Positions 54,151 through 62,710 of a stretch of DNA of 64,000 bases are shown one piece after another (positions within the stretch are counted from its first letter, which is position 1; each line of letters begins with the position of its first letter). The notes beneath the pieces were generated by a model that searched no databases, was not told the origin of the DNA, and saw only the letters and a list, made by a program, of their open reading frames with translations. The stretch is from Eutrophocola sp965662685 (GTDB lineage: Bacteria; Pseudomonadota; Gammaproteobacteria; Pseudomonadales; Pseudohongiellaceae). The position numbers and the translations under genes are program-made. The stretch lies in the NCBI GenBank assembly GCA_965662685.1, contig CBFIIQ010000005.1, positions 31,878-95,877 on the forward strand, in the 5' to 3' direction.

Positions 54151-56745
54151 ATGAATTCAATACAACCAGCAAACACCGGTTCAAGGTTATTTAGTCACAT
54201 CAAGGAATTTGATGATGCCATAGCAATTATTGATTCAACCGGGCAGAAGTTCTCCTACCGCACACTGGTTAACCTTGGTTCTGAACTCATGAGAAAGATT
54301 CAAACCAGCCCGGCTCTGATTGCTATTGAAGCCTGCGACGGAGTTTACCCCCTGGCAACCTATATAGGAGCAATTCTGGCCGGGCATGTAGTGATTTTAG
54401 CAGCAAAAGACGCTATCTCGCCGTCCAGCAAGATACAGAACATTTACCAACCAAATTATACTTTTTCACAAGGTCAGAATGAATGGGTTGTTAATGAAAA
54501 TAAGACTGCGCCCCGTCACTCGCTTCATAAGAGCCTGGCAGTGCTGCTTTCAACCTCGGGGACCACCGGAAATCCAAAACTTGTACGCCTGTCCCATACC
54601 AATCTGAATGCAAATGCCAGATCCATTTCATCTTATCTGAAGCTTACCTCTGCGGAACGTGCATGCCTGACCCTTCCCTGGTCATATTCCTATGGCTTAT
54701 CAGTAATCAATTCACATTTCACAGTTGGTGCCACGGTCCTTCTGCCCAACCACTCCGTAAACGAACAGGCATTTTGGGATTTTTTCAATCATCACCAGGC
54801 AACCAGTTTTGCAGGAGTTCCCTATACCTTTGAATTACTTGAGCGCTCAAATTTTTATACCAGGCATATTCCAAGTCTGAAATATTTTACCCAGGCTGGC
54901 GGCAAGCTGGACCCGGACAAAGTAATCAGGAATGCTGAATACGCCGAACGCAACAACATTGCCTTTTATGTTATGTACGGACAAACCGAAGCAACAGCCC
55001 GGATGGCATATATGCCACCCGCCTTGCTCAAAAGTTATCCTGATTACATAGGGAAACCAATCCCGGGCGGTCAATTTACCTTGATCGACAAGCAAGGCAA
55101 CGTTATTGGTGAAGACAACAAGCCAGGGGAGCTTGTCTATACAGGCCCCAATATTATGATGGGTTATGCAACCAATCCAGATGATCTGGCCCGCGAACCG
55201 GAAATACGTAAACTGTACACCGGTGATATCGCTGTACGCAATAAAGTCGGTCTCTATAAAATAGTTGGACGCAACAATCGTTTTTCAAAAATATTTGGCT
55301 TGCGTATAAACCTCGATGACGTAGAAGAATTACTCGCCAGTGCAGGCATTACAGCAAGGGTTGCAGGCGATGATAGAGGCCTGGTTATCGCATCTTCAGA
55401 TAGTCGCAACAATAATTTTATTCATGAATATGTGACAAAAACATTCAAACTTCCGCCTTCCTCTATCATGGTGTCAAACCTGAAGGACCTGCCCAGACTA
55501 CCTTCCGGGAAAGTCGATTATCCCACTTTATTAAAAACTGGACGCAAACACGCCGAATCTAGTGCTCCAGCCAATGAGTCGGTGTCATTACGAGATGAAA
55601 TCGCTACGTTACTGGGTATTGACGAAGTAAAGGATGACGACACCTTCATCAGCATTGGCGGCGATTCGTTAAACTATGTCGAGATTTCGATGCTGCTTGA
55701 AAAGAGACTGGGACGATCCCCAAAGGGGTGGGAGCTGATGACATTCAAGCAACTGGATGCCATCCCCAGGATTGAATCTTTTTGGCTGCAGCTAATGAAT
55801 ATGGATATTTTTATCCGGGCAATGGCCATTCTTGCCGTTGTCTTTCACCATCTATCATCTTTACCCATGGGGGGAGCGGCCACCACGCTTCTAATTGTGT
55901 CAGGTTATAACTTTGCGCGTTTCAACATACCCAAACTCATTTCCGGCGAGTTCCTGAATGTGCTGAAGCCTGCTATCGGCACTATTATTCCTTTTTATTA
56001 CCTCATACTGACTTTATATTTTGTCGCGTCCCGCTCTCTTTTCCTGCCGCAATATTTGCTTGTCAGTAATTTTACCGATGGTTTCTATATCAATGGATCC
56101 CGCGTATTTACTACCTTCTGGTTTATCGAAAGCTATTTATGGTTAATTTTTATTTTTTGCATGCTTTTCAGAAGTCAGCGCATTCGCGGATTTTCTGCAG
56201 CCAAACCCTGGCTACTATCCCTGACAACTTTACTGGCAATGTTGGCGTTAAGGGGCGTTGGTCTGATGCTTCCCGATTACAACCTGTTTAATTCCCAGAC
56301 CCCCTTTATGACGGCCTATATCTTTGCCATCGGCTGGTGCATTTTTACCAGCAAAACAGCAACACAAAAACTGCTTACCACATTGCTTACTCTGCTGACC
56401 CTTCTCTATATCTATCCAACGGGCAGCTATATCTATATTGCTGCACCACTTCTCCTGCTGTGGGTACCCTCAATTCCCCTTGAAAAATGGACCAGCAAGT
56501 TGCTGTCACTGATTGCCCTCGCAAGCTTTTATATCTATATGACTCACGGCCTGGTTCTCCATTTTTTGCGGGATACAATGGGCCTGCAGGTTGCCCCGCT
56601 GTTTTGGCCCGCGGTAATGTCTGCCTGTATTCTTGTCGGTACCGTTACCTGGAAATTGACAGAAATATTCTGGTTAAAGTCGCATATGCACAAGGATAAA
56701 GAGCTGCCTCAAAGCACAAAGCTTTTTATCTCGACGGAGAAATAA
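54151..56745 (+). CDS. adenylation domain - carrier protein - membrane acyltransferase fusion
   Basis: 864 residues; ATG at 54151, with AGGA nine bases upstream (a second AGGA at four bases); a TTG just before it is rejected. Residues 1 to about 460 form an ANL adenylation domain: LLSTSGTTGNPKL (about 131-143), YGQTEAT (about 275), YTGDIAVRNKVGLYKIVGR (about 356) and LPSGKVDY with the catalytic Lys near 450. Residues about 470-545 are a carrier protein with FISIGGDSLNYVEIS (phosphopantetheine Ser about 506). From about 550 follow about ten membrane helices starting IFIRAMAILAVVFHHLS, resembling Acyltransferase-3 with its Arg and His. This would activate a carboxylic acid, hold it on the carrier and move it to an acceptor across the membrane, much as DltA, C and B do in separate proteins. 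Substrate unknown. Confidence 0.82.
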   Translation: MNSIQPANTGSRLFSHIKEFDDAIAIIDSTGQKFSYRTLVNLGSELMRKIQTSPALIAIEACDGVYPLATYIGAILAGHVVILAAKDAISPSSKIQNIYQPNYTFSQGQNEWVVNENKTAPRHSLHKSLAVLLSTSGTTGNPKLVRLSHTNLNANARSISSYLKLTSAERACLTLPWSYSYGLSVINSHFTVGATVLLPNHSVNEQAFWDFFNHHQATSFAGVPYTFELLERSNFYTRHIPSLKYFTQAGGKLDPDKVIRNAEYAERNNIAFYVMYGQTEATARMAYMPPALLKSYPDYIGKPIPGGQFTLIDKQGNVIGEDNKPGELVYTGPNIMMGYATNPDDLAREPEIRKLYTGDIAVRNKVGLYKIVGRNNRFSKIFGLRINLDDVEELLASAGITARVAGDDRGLVIASSDSRNNNFIHEYVTKTFKLPPSSIMVSNLKDLPRLPSGKVDYPTLLKTGRKHAESSAPANESVSLRDEIATLLGIDEVKDDDTFISIGGDSLNYVEISMLLEKRLGRSPKGWELMTFKQLDAIPRIESFWLQLMNMDIFIRAMAILAVVFHHLSSLPMGGAATTLLIVSGYNFARFNIPKLISGEFLNVLKPAIGTIIPFYYLILTLYFVASRSLFLPQYLLVSNFTDGFYINGSRVFTTFWFIESYLWLIFIFCMLFRSQRIRGFSAAKPWLLSLTTLLAMLALRGVGLMLPDYNLFNSQTPFMTAYIFAIGWCIFTSKTATQKLLTTLLTLLTLLYIYPTGSYIYIAAPLLLLWVPSIPLEKWTSKLLSLIALASFYIYMTHGLVLHFLRDTMGLQVAPLFWPAVMSACILVGTVTWKLTEIFWLKSHMHKDKELPQSTKLFISTEK

Positions 56746-56955
56746 CGGTCATTTTGTAAAGCCCGGGGTACCTGTCTGCGCCGGTTGAACCCGGGCCAGA
56801 TTCTTGTCAAGCCCCATCCCCGGCTTTTTTCCATCCTCCCTCGCAAACCCTGTGGTTAAAAGGGTTCTTGACTCGGAAAGAGACAGAAGGTTTAATACCG
56901 CCCTGCGTTTTTAGCGCATTACCTGACAGCTTTGTTGGGTACTCCACAGAAATAT
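56746..56955. other. short intergenic stretch with GC-rich stem before tRNA-Phe
   Basis: GCCCGGG (56761-56767) and CCCGGGC (56790-56796) can pair around a 22-base loop. A second small stem with T6 follows (56809-56830). No gene is seen. Confidence 0.4.
56809..56830 (+). terminator. weak terminator downstream of the fusion gene
   Basis: A five-base stem (AAGCC with GGCTT) with an eight-base loop is followed by T residues to 56830. Short, so only a possible terminator. Confidence 0.35.
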
Positions 56956-57031
56956 GCCCAGATAGCTCAGTCGGTAGAGCAGAGGATTGAAAATCCTCGT
57001 GTCGGTGGTTCGATTCCGCCTCTGGGCACCA
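56956..57031 (+). tRNA. tRNA-Phe (GAA), with encoded CCA
   Basis: A complete cloverleaf fits: acceptor GCCCAGA with TCTGGGC, D-arm TAGCTCAGTCGGTAGAGCA, anticodon loop TTGAAAA with anticodon GAA flanked by AGGAT and ATCCT, T-arm GTGGTTCGATTCCGC, and a genomic CCA. 76 nt. Upstream and downstream regions contain noncoding repeats, and a degenerate copy of its 3' end lies at 59384. Confidence 0.97.
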
Positions 57032-57080
57032 TTTATCCTCCAAAGATTACCTGCACCGGATAGTGAGCCTCGCAATTTAT

Positions 57081-57154
57081 AGCCGAGAGTTTACACACAG
57101 CAGGTAGGGAGAGCGCAGCTCTCCTAAATCACAAATGCCCAAGAGCTTCATTTC
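57081..57154. repeat. 74-bp structured repeat, copy 1
   Basis: Contains the palindromic stem GGAGAGC GCA GCTCTCC. It matches copy 2 (57182) over 74 bases without gaps, with about ten substitutions. The stem substitutions compensate one another. Confidence 0.8.
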
Positions 57155-57181
57155 TTAACGTCTCACTGAATGATTCGAAGC

Positions 57182-57255
57182 AGCCGAGAGCTTACACACA
57201 GCCGGTAGGGAGAACGCAGTTCTCCTGAATCACAAGAGCCAAAAAGTTTCATTTC
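57182..57255. repeat. 74-bp structured repeat, copy 2
   Basis: Stem GGAGAAC GCA GTTCTCC; relative to copy 1 the G-to-A change on one side is matched by C-to-T on the other, so the pair is kept. Offset 101 bp from copy 1. Confidence 0.8.
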
Positions 57256-57291
57256 CAGAAAGATCACCGAATTACCCGACCACTGCAAAAA

Positions 57292-57383
57292 TCCTCGAGT
57301 CAGTCCGCAACAACCTTTAGGCCTCGGAATACTCATTAAGAACACTGATAATTCAACTATCCGCACCAGGATAAACGGTTCGA
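57292..57383. repeat. 92-bp direct repeat A, left of the multicopper oxidase gene
   Basis: Begins TCCTCGAGTCAGTCCGCAAC and ends GGATAAACGGTTCGA. The same two end blocks at nearly the same spacing (77 against 76 bases) occur at 59220-59310. The start resembles part of the tRNA-Phe anticodon and T-arm region. Confidence 0.65.
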
Positions 57384-57582
57384 TGGACTCGCACATCCCG
57401 GTGCTCGGGCTAAAGCCTTTTTCCACACATTTTATACACAGGCCAGGTAAACCAATCAGGCTTTGCTGCGTTAGTTTGACTATATATTTTCGCCTCCCAA
57501 TCGACTAAGCATTGAGACTTGTTGAATGAGTCGGACTCAAAGTCTGTGTTTTAATCTTACATATCATTAATAGCAGGAACTT

Positions 57583-59115
57583 ATGAATAAAAGGCAATTT
57601 CTCTTAAGCGGACTCGGCGCAGGCACAATCGCCGCCACTGGATTCGGGCTGGTGTCGACACGCGCTGAGCGCTCTCCTGGAATTTCAGTAAGCGCTATTA
57701 GCGGCACTAAAAGGCAAATGCCGGTTCCCCCGCTAATTGAGTCAGTAAACGAACGCCCTATTGAACTCACGATGGGTCAAAGTGAGTTTGAGCTACTGCC
57801 CGGACTAAAAACCCCAACCATGGGATACAATGGTCCCTATCTTGGCCCGACTGTCAGGGTCCGTGATGGACAGAATGTCCCTATCATTTACAGAAACAAT
57901 TGCGCTGAAGCAATCGCAGTCCATAGTCACGGTCTGCACGTACCCGGCGAAGTAGATGGTGGTCCGCAGCGAGAAATTGAACCCGGCAGCAGTTGGTCAC
58001 TTGAGTTGCCAATTCGACAACAAGCTTCTACATCCTGGTATCACCCCCACACCCATCAAAAAGCAGGCCCTCAAACTTACAAAGGGTTGGCTGGCATGTT
58101 CATCATAGACGATGAAAACAGTGATGCCTTGCCCCTCCCAAAGACTTACGGTGTAGACGACATTCCTGTCATTGTCCAGGATCGATCGTTCGACGATCTG
58201 GGGCGGCTCGATTACTCCATCGAAGATACCAAAGATGGAATGCTTGGTGACACTATCACCGCAAACGGTATTGCCAATGCCACCCGCCGCGTGCCAGCAG
58301 GCCTGGTTCGGCTACGTTTGCTGAATGGCGCCAACGCACGCTACTTTCGTTTTCGTTTCTCCGACAATCGGGAATTCCACAAGATTGCAACTGACGGTGG
58401 TTTCCTAGAAGAACCTGTGCCCATTCGTGAACTATTAATGGCACCAGGTGAGAGAAACGAAGTTGTCGTCGATTTTTCCAATGGCAATCCTGCCATGTTA
58501 GTCAGCGGACCCAGTACGCTGGATGTAAATGATGATCGCAGACGAGATGAGGACGAACGTGGCAGAAGACGCAACCGGGAGCCAGGTGGGCTGGGAGACT
58601 CATTTGAAGTGCTGCAATTAACTGTGAATCCCGATTTACCTGCGGTTCGCGGAGCTTTACCGCGCCAATTGAATTCGATCAGCCGACCTACGGTTCAAAG
58701 GAGTTGGCCAGTCCGACGATTTGATTTATTCATGAGAGACAACAGGCGCAGAGGTGTATTGGGTGTATTTCAAGACAATACCGAGATGTCCATGGGAATA
58801 AACAGGCAGTCGATGGACATGCAAGTGATCAATGAACGAGTGCGATTGCGACAGTGGGAACGCTGGGCAATCAATTCATTTGATGGCAGCCACCCCTTTC
58901 ACGTGCATGGATGTTCATTTCTGTTACTCGCACAAAACGGACGGCCTGTAGCTACAGAAGATGCCGGCTGGAAAGATACGGTGCGAGTCGATGACAGTGC
59001 TGAACTTATTGTGCGATTTAATCACAAGGCAACTGATGAGTTCCCCTATATGTATCACTGCCATATTCTTGAGCATGAAGATCGAGGCATGATGGGGCAA
59101 TTTACGGTGACATAG
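57583..59115 (+). CDS. multicopper oxidase (CueO-like)
   Basis: 510 residues. The leader is Tat-like with KRQFLLSGLGAG (Lys-Arg instead of Arg-Arg). Copper ligands are all visible: HSHGLHVPG and WYHPHTH in domain 1, HPFHVHG and YHCHILEHEDRGMM in the last domain, with Cys as the type 1 ligand and Met as its axial partner. The segment around residues 320-340 is an unusually Arg/Asp/Glu-rich loop (DDRRRDEDERGRRRN). Likely a periplasmic copper or organic-substrate oxidase. It stands alone, framed by related repeats. Confidence 0.88.
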   Translation: MNKRQFLLSGLGAGTIAATGFGLVSTRAERSPGISVSAISGTKRQMPVPPLIESVNERPIELTMGQSEFELLPGLKTPTMGYNGPYLGPTVRVRDGQNVPIIYRNNCAEAIAVHSHGLHVPGEVDGGPQREIEPGSSWSLELPIRQQASTSWYHPHTHQKAGPQTYKGLAGMFIIDDENSDALPLPKTYGVDDIPVIVQDRSFDDLGRLDYSIEDTKDGMLGDTITANGIANATRRVPAGLVRLRLLNGANARYFRFRFSDNREFHKIATDGGFLEEPVPIRELLMAPGERNEVVVDFSNGNPAMLVSGPSTLDVNDDRRRDEDERGRRRNREPGGLGDSFEVLQLTVNPDLPAVRGALPRQLNSISRPTVQRSWPVRRFDLFMRDNRRRGVLGVFQDNTEMSMGINRQSMDMQVINERVRLRQWERWAINSFDGSHPFHVHGCSFLLLAQNGRPVATEDAGWKDTVRVDDSAELIVRFNHKATDEFPYMYHCHILEHEDRGMMGQFTVT

Positions 59116-59219
59116 GACTGCAGAAAGGGCTGATTTTTAGCACACTTCTTTGCACGCTCTGCCTTTATGCTATTAACTCACTGATTAATACCAGGAATTG
59201 ATCATGCGTCTATTGAAAG

Positions 59220-59310
59220 TCCTCGTGTTATTCCGCAACAACCAGCAGGTTTCGAAAAGCTTTCCTTTAAGGTGCTACATAAGGTGAACGCACCGGGATA
59301 AACGGTTCGA
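59220..59310. repeat. 91-bp direct repeat B, right of the multicopper oxidase gene
   Basis: Shares TCCTCGTGT...TCCGCAACAACC at its start and CGCACCGGGATAAACGGTTCGA at its end with repeat A at 57292; the middle is more diverged. The pair brackets the oxidase gene in direct orientation. Confidence 0.65.
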
Positions 59311-59379
59311 CAAACTGCGAAAGCAGTTTGCTACGAGCGCGCTAGCGCGAAGGGGACAAACAGCCCCCAAGGCTGTTTG
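59311..59379. repeat. three consecutive hairpins (REP-like element)
   Basis: CAAACTGC-GAAA-GCAGTTTG (59311-59330), the 12-base palindrome CGCGCTAGCGCG (59338-59349), and CAAACAGCC-CCCAA-GGCTGTTTG (59357-59379). Outer hairpins share CAAAC/GTTTG arms. The set lies between a GGTTCGA and an ATTCCG block that are neighbours in tRNA-Phe. Confidence 0.7.
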
Positions 59380-59383
59380 GATT

Positions 59384-59405
59384 ATTCCGTCTCTGGATAC
59401 CATTT
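59384..59405 (+). other. degenerate tRNA-Phe 3' end (possible att-like remnant)
   Basis: The sequence matches the tRNA-Phe T-arm and acceptor 3' side through CCA and the three following bases (57014-57035) in 19 of 22 positions. No integrase gene is seen. Confidence 0.5.
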
Positions 59406-59464
59406 TCGTTTTCAATCTAAATCAAGAACTCTGACCCCTTGATTACTTCCTTGATTACTTACGG

Positions 59465-60766
59465 CTACTGAACCAGATTGCCGTCCACATCGGATATAAC
59501 AGACTGCACACCACCGGTTACTATTTGTTGCCGACCAGTCGTTTCCACGATAGTGGATCCCTGGGCCCTGGCATCCAGCAGCAAGCCGTTACCCGTGTCG
59601 AGCACACGATCCAGAGGGCTGGCGGCCTGCTGGGCAGTCACCGCGGTCCTGGCAAAAGAAGTATGAAAAATCTGACCTGCAAACGCCTCACCGCTGCTGT
59701 ACTGGCCCGGTTCGCCTTTGTGGGCCACGACCATAAAACCATTTCCGGCCAGCGTCTGACCTCTGGCTACATCGGTAAAAGATCGGGCCAGCTGCCCGTT
59801 GTCGTAAACATCCAGAGCGCCGGTCGCGCTATTCCACGATACGGTTACGCGATGGGTCTGGCCATCGACGACATTGATTCCCGTGTCGTAATTCGCTCCC
59901 GCCAGGGCGACAGTGAGACTTCTGGGATTCCACAGAGAAACGGCATTGTGACCATTGCTGCTATCACCGTAGTTAAACATTACCGGTCCGGTCCCGCCAG
60001 AAGCTGCCGGTATACTGCCGTCACCGATAAAACTCATGTCGAGCGACATTTGGTCAAGATCCCCGCCGGTATCCAGCCTGCCGTTGCCAGCGGGCCGAAG
60101 GAATACATTTGATCCGGAAAACTGCATCACAGGCGCCCGCAGCGTCGGCACTGCTATTTGCTGCTGTAGTGGTGCTACCGGGGCGGATTGTGGGCTGGGG
60201 GTCGGTGGTGCTGGTGCTGCCGTGATGGGCATAGTCGGCACCGCAGCCGGCTGACCACAACTGTCTACCGTACCACCAACCGGAATGCGACAAATAGTCT
60301 CTCCAGTATCAGACAAAGAGGCGGAAAAACTGACAATACCCGAAGTATCAACGTCACCCGGTTGCAGTATGCCGAGTGAACCAAATTCTTCTTTTACGGC
60401 TCGAGCAACGCCTACCCCCTGACTACCTTGTATATCTTCACGGGCGCAAACTCGAAATATTGGCTCGTACCCACCTGCACTCGCTGTATCGAAGCCGATA
60501 GTCACGCGTGCATAATGATCGCTCAGCGCATCGTCCATTTTTGTACCCATGGATTCGAGGATGCTGCTGCATTCGCTGACAGCGCCCTGCTGCAGGTCGG
60601 CGGCCAGAGCAGTGCGAACCGAATCATAAAGCAGGACTATATCTGTAGACTGCGCCCGCTCAACGTAAGATCGATAGACGGGAACTGAAATCGCACTCAT
60701 TATGGCAATCACAGCAAGTACAAAAAGTAGTTCCAATAATCCAAAGCCTTTGGCATTTAATTTCAT
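59465..60766 (-). CDS. type IV pilin-like protein with C-terminal LamG-like domain
   Basis: 433 residues. The prepilin leader is MKLNAKG, then FGLLELLFVLAVIAIMSAIS, with Phe at +1 and Glu at +5 of the mature protein, as required by prepilin peptidase. A pilin-like region with two Cys-containing parts extends to about 180, a Pro/Ala-rich linker spans about 180-205, and a beta-rich region (about 210-390; VMFNYG, HRVTVSWNSATGALDVYDNGQLARSF) resembles LamG/concanavalin domains. It is probably a minor pilin or tip adhesin. No other pilin genes are near. AAGGA precedes the ATG by 12 bases. Confidence 0.78.
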   Translation of the reverse strand: MKLNAKGFGLLELLFVLAVIAIMSAISVPVYRSYVERAQSTDIVLLYDSVRTALAADLQQGAVSECSSILESMGTKMDDALSDHYARVTIGFDTASAGGYEPIFRVCAREDIQGSQGVGVARAVKEEFGSLGILQPGDVDTSGIVSFSASLSDTGETICRIPVGGTVDSCGQPAAVPTMPITAAPAPPTPSPQSAPVAPLQQQIAVPTLRAPVMQFSGSNVFLRPAGNGRLDTGGDLDQMSLDMSFIGDGSIPAASGGTGPVMFNYGDSSNGHNAVSLWNPRSLTVALAGANYDTGINVVDGQTHRVTVSWNSATGALDVYDNGQLARSFTDVARGQTLAGNGFMVVAHKGEPGQYSSGEAFAGQIFHTSFARTAVTAQQAASPLDRVLDTGNGLLLDARAQGSTIVETTGRQQIVTGGVQSVISDVDGNLVQ

Positions 60767-60901
60767 TAGATAAGCTTTCCTTGTGGTACAAGAGTTTTGT
60801 TCGCTGTTAGACCTGTCTTCTAGCTTATTTTAGTTATTTTATATATGCAACATGTCAAAAAGACCAAACTGAATTAACTTATCTCTGTTGAGCGGAAAAG
60901 C

Positions 60902-60950
60902 GGGACAGATTTATTTTTATATTTCTTTTTCCTGAAAAAAAGTCTGTCCC
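60902..60950. other. 17-bp imperfect inverted repeat
   Basis: GGGACAGATTTATTTTT (60902-60918) and AAAAAAAGTCTGTCCC (60935-60950) are inverted copies with about two differences; the loop is 16 bases. It lies between the pilin gene and the broken TPR gene and could be a remnant of a mobile element or a terminator-like stem. Confidence 0.5.
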
Positions 60951-60960
60951 CTTTTCTCCC

Positions 60961-62710
60961 TTAGTGCTTGGCTGCTTTCGGAATTAAATCGAATGAAACA
61001 ATAATTCTCTTCGTATCTGTCGTGAAAGGAATCGTTCTATGATGGAGAGACGAAGGGAAAAAGATGATATCCCCTGCCTCTGGTTGGAATAGCAAACTGG
61101 GAGAGTTGTCGTCATGATAGTGTTCGCCATTCAAACTGAACTCAACCGCACCTTCATCTTTTCCCAGGGAGGGAACCACCTGTAAATAAATTACACCACT
61201 TACCCAGCCACCAGGATGAATATGGGCTTTTTGATGTCCTTGCTGCGTTAAAATAACCTGCCACCCAAAAAGAGTATTTTCGGAAGGCCATTTTTGGATA
61301 TAGGAGCATGATTCATGCTGAAATTTAATTCTGTAAGCTTCCAGCTCATCAGCAATGATTGACTTGAGTTCGACGATTTTTGCATACGGAGTTTCGAATA
61401 AATTCATACCTTCAGGTGACTGAAAACCGCCGACAGTTGTTTTGTCTGAAGGCTGCCAGATAGTTTCGACCTTATCCAGTTCCTCAATTATCTCTGCTAC
61501 CAATGCGCCTGAATCTTTTACATGGGATGACAGATTGGCAACATGTATAAAGTCTATAGGCTTGGGGCAAAAATTATAGGCGGTCTTTTTTTTCTCTGCT
61601 TCAGCAATAAAGGCCGCGAAAGCCGCGATACTTATGTTTTCGCCATCAACCTCAGAACGCCTCTCCAGCCTACTATAAATTTCCTCTATTCGCCCCAAAG
61701 CATAGAGCGCCGTTAAATCAAATTCTCTGGCACCCTTGGAGATAACCAGGTCAGCATCTCTTACATGCAGCTTTGAATTCTTTTTTATTGAACAATAGTA
61801 TCGCTCGATTTCTTAAAGCATCGGCAAAGGAAGGTATCAAGGCTATTGCCTGCGTATAGCTGGCTTCAGCCTCATCCAATCTGCCTAGTTCCTGAAGCGT
61901 GATACCCAGGTTGTAGTGAGCTTGAGCAAAGTCAGGCTTCAACACTAGTGCTTGCCTGTAGTTTGCTTCAGCCTCTTCCAGTCTGCCCAATTCTTTTAAT
62001 GTGATACCCAGGTTGTAGTGCGCTTCGGCATAGTCAGGCTGCAATGCTAATGCCTGCCTGCAGCTGGCTTCTGCTTCTTCCAACCTGCCCAGTTCCTGGA
62101 GCGTGACACCCAGGTTGCTGTGGGCTTCGGCATCCTGGAGAGATAATATGACTGCAGTTTGTTGAGCCTCTGCAGCTTCAGAATTCCTGCCGGCCTGTTT
62201 GAGTACAGCGCCAAGCACTTTCCAGGCAAGCTGGTGTGTTGGGAATTCCTTAGTGATGGATGTCGCCAGCTTTTCAGCGTCGCCAAGTCGACCGTTTTGA
62301 TAATGCGCTATTAGAATACCAAGTTGTTCTTGAGAAGGTTCTTGAGTACCAACTGCCACTTTTGATTGTGAAAGTAATGCCTACAGTTTTTGAGCATTGA
62401 ACTCTTTCTTGCCAGCCTCTGAAATTGCCTGTTTAGCATCTTTGAGCTGGTTATTTTTAATAAGCGCATCAATATAACTTATCCAAAACTGCTCACGCAT
62501 TGGATTTGAATCCAGAGCAGTTTTAAATAACGGCAGTGCAGCCTCCAGCTGATTCACAGAAATGGCTATAAGCCCTAAATTGTGACTTGCCTCTGGATGC
62601 CTGGGCTGACTGTCTATTATGGCTTGATAAAGACGGGCAGCTTCCTGAAGATCACCTGCATTATGTGCTGCAAGACCCTGGTGCAGAGCCTGCTCAATGG
62701 TCAATTCCAT
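60961..62710 (-). pseudogene. TPR protein with 2OG-Fe(II) oxygenase C-terminal domain, broken by a stop and a frameshift
   Basis: Three pieces of one gene. Piece 1 (62381-62710): MELTIEQALHQGLAAHNAGDL and TPRs. An in-frame TAG at 62381-62383 separates it from piece 2 (to 61751); the frame reads on after it as ALLSQSKVAVGTQEPS. Piece 2 has at least four TPRs with the repeated (E/D)AHYNLGITL(K/Q)ELGRLEEAEA. Near 61762-61765 the sequence appears to gain one base: GCATGTAAGAGATGC would read Ala-Leu-Arg-Asp if one G were removed. Piece 3 then continues in another frame as RDADLVISKGAREFDL, and on to a 245-residue oxygenase domain with HIHPGGWVSGVIYL, LHHRTIPF and the 2-oxoglutarate region. I recall the intact family as TPR plus 2OG oxygenase. 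Confidence 0.75.

Larger units (their letters stand above)
57032..57582. other. 551-bp gap with two hairpin repeats and one tRNA-linked repeat
   Basis: The gap holds two copies of a 74-bp hairpin repeat (57081-57154 and 57182-57255) and one copy of a 92-bp repeat (57292-57383) whose partner lies downstream of the multicopper oxidase gene. No gene is supported. A ribosome site AGGAA precedes the ATG at 57583. Confidence 0.6.
59116..59464. other. 349-bp gap with repeat B, three hairpins and a tRNA-Phe 3' remnant
   Basis: Includes repeat B (59220-59310), a run of hairpins (59311-59379) and a 22-base sequence resembling the end of tRNA-Phe (59384-59405). No gene is supported. Confidence 0.6.

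Noticed and set aside
56807..57043. 78-codon reading frame on the minus strand overlapping tRNA-Phe
   Set aside because: Its sequence is the antisense translation of the tRNA gene; this is a known type of spurious frame.
57163..57426. 87-codon minus-strand frame through the 57-kb repeats
   Set aside because: It runs across two structured repeats and shows no coding pattern.
59525..60112. 195-codon plus-strand frame inside the pilin-like gene
   Set aside because: It is antisense to a well-supported prepilin; its composition is unconvincing.
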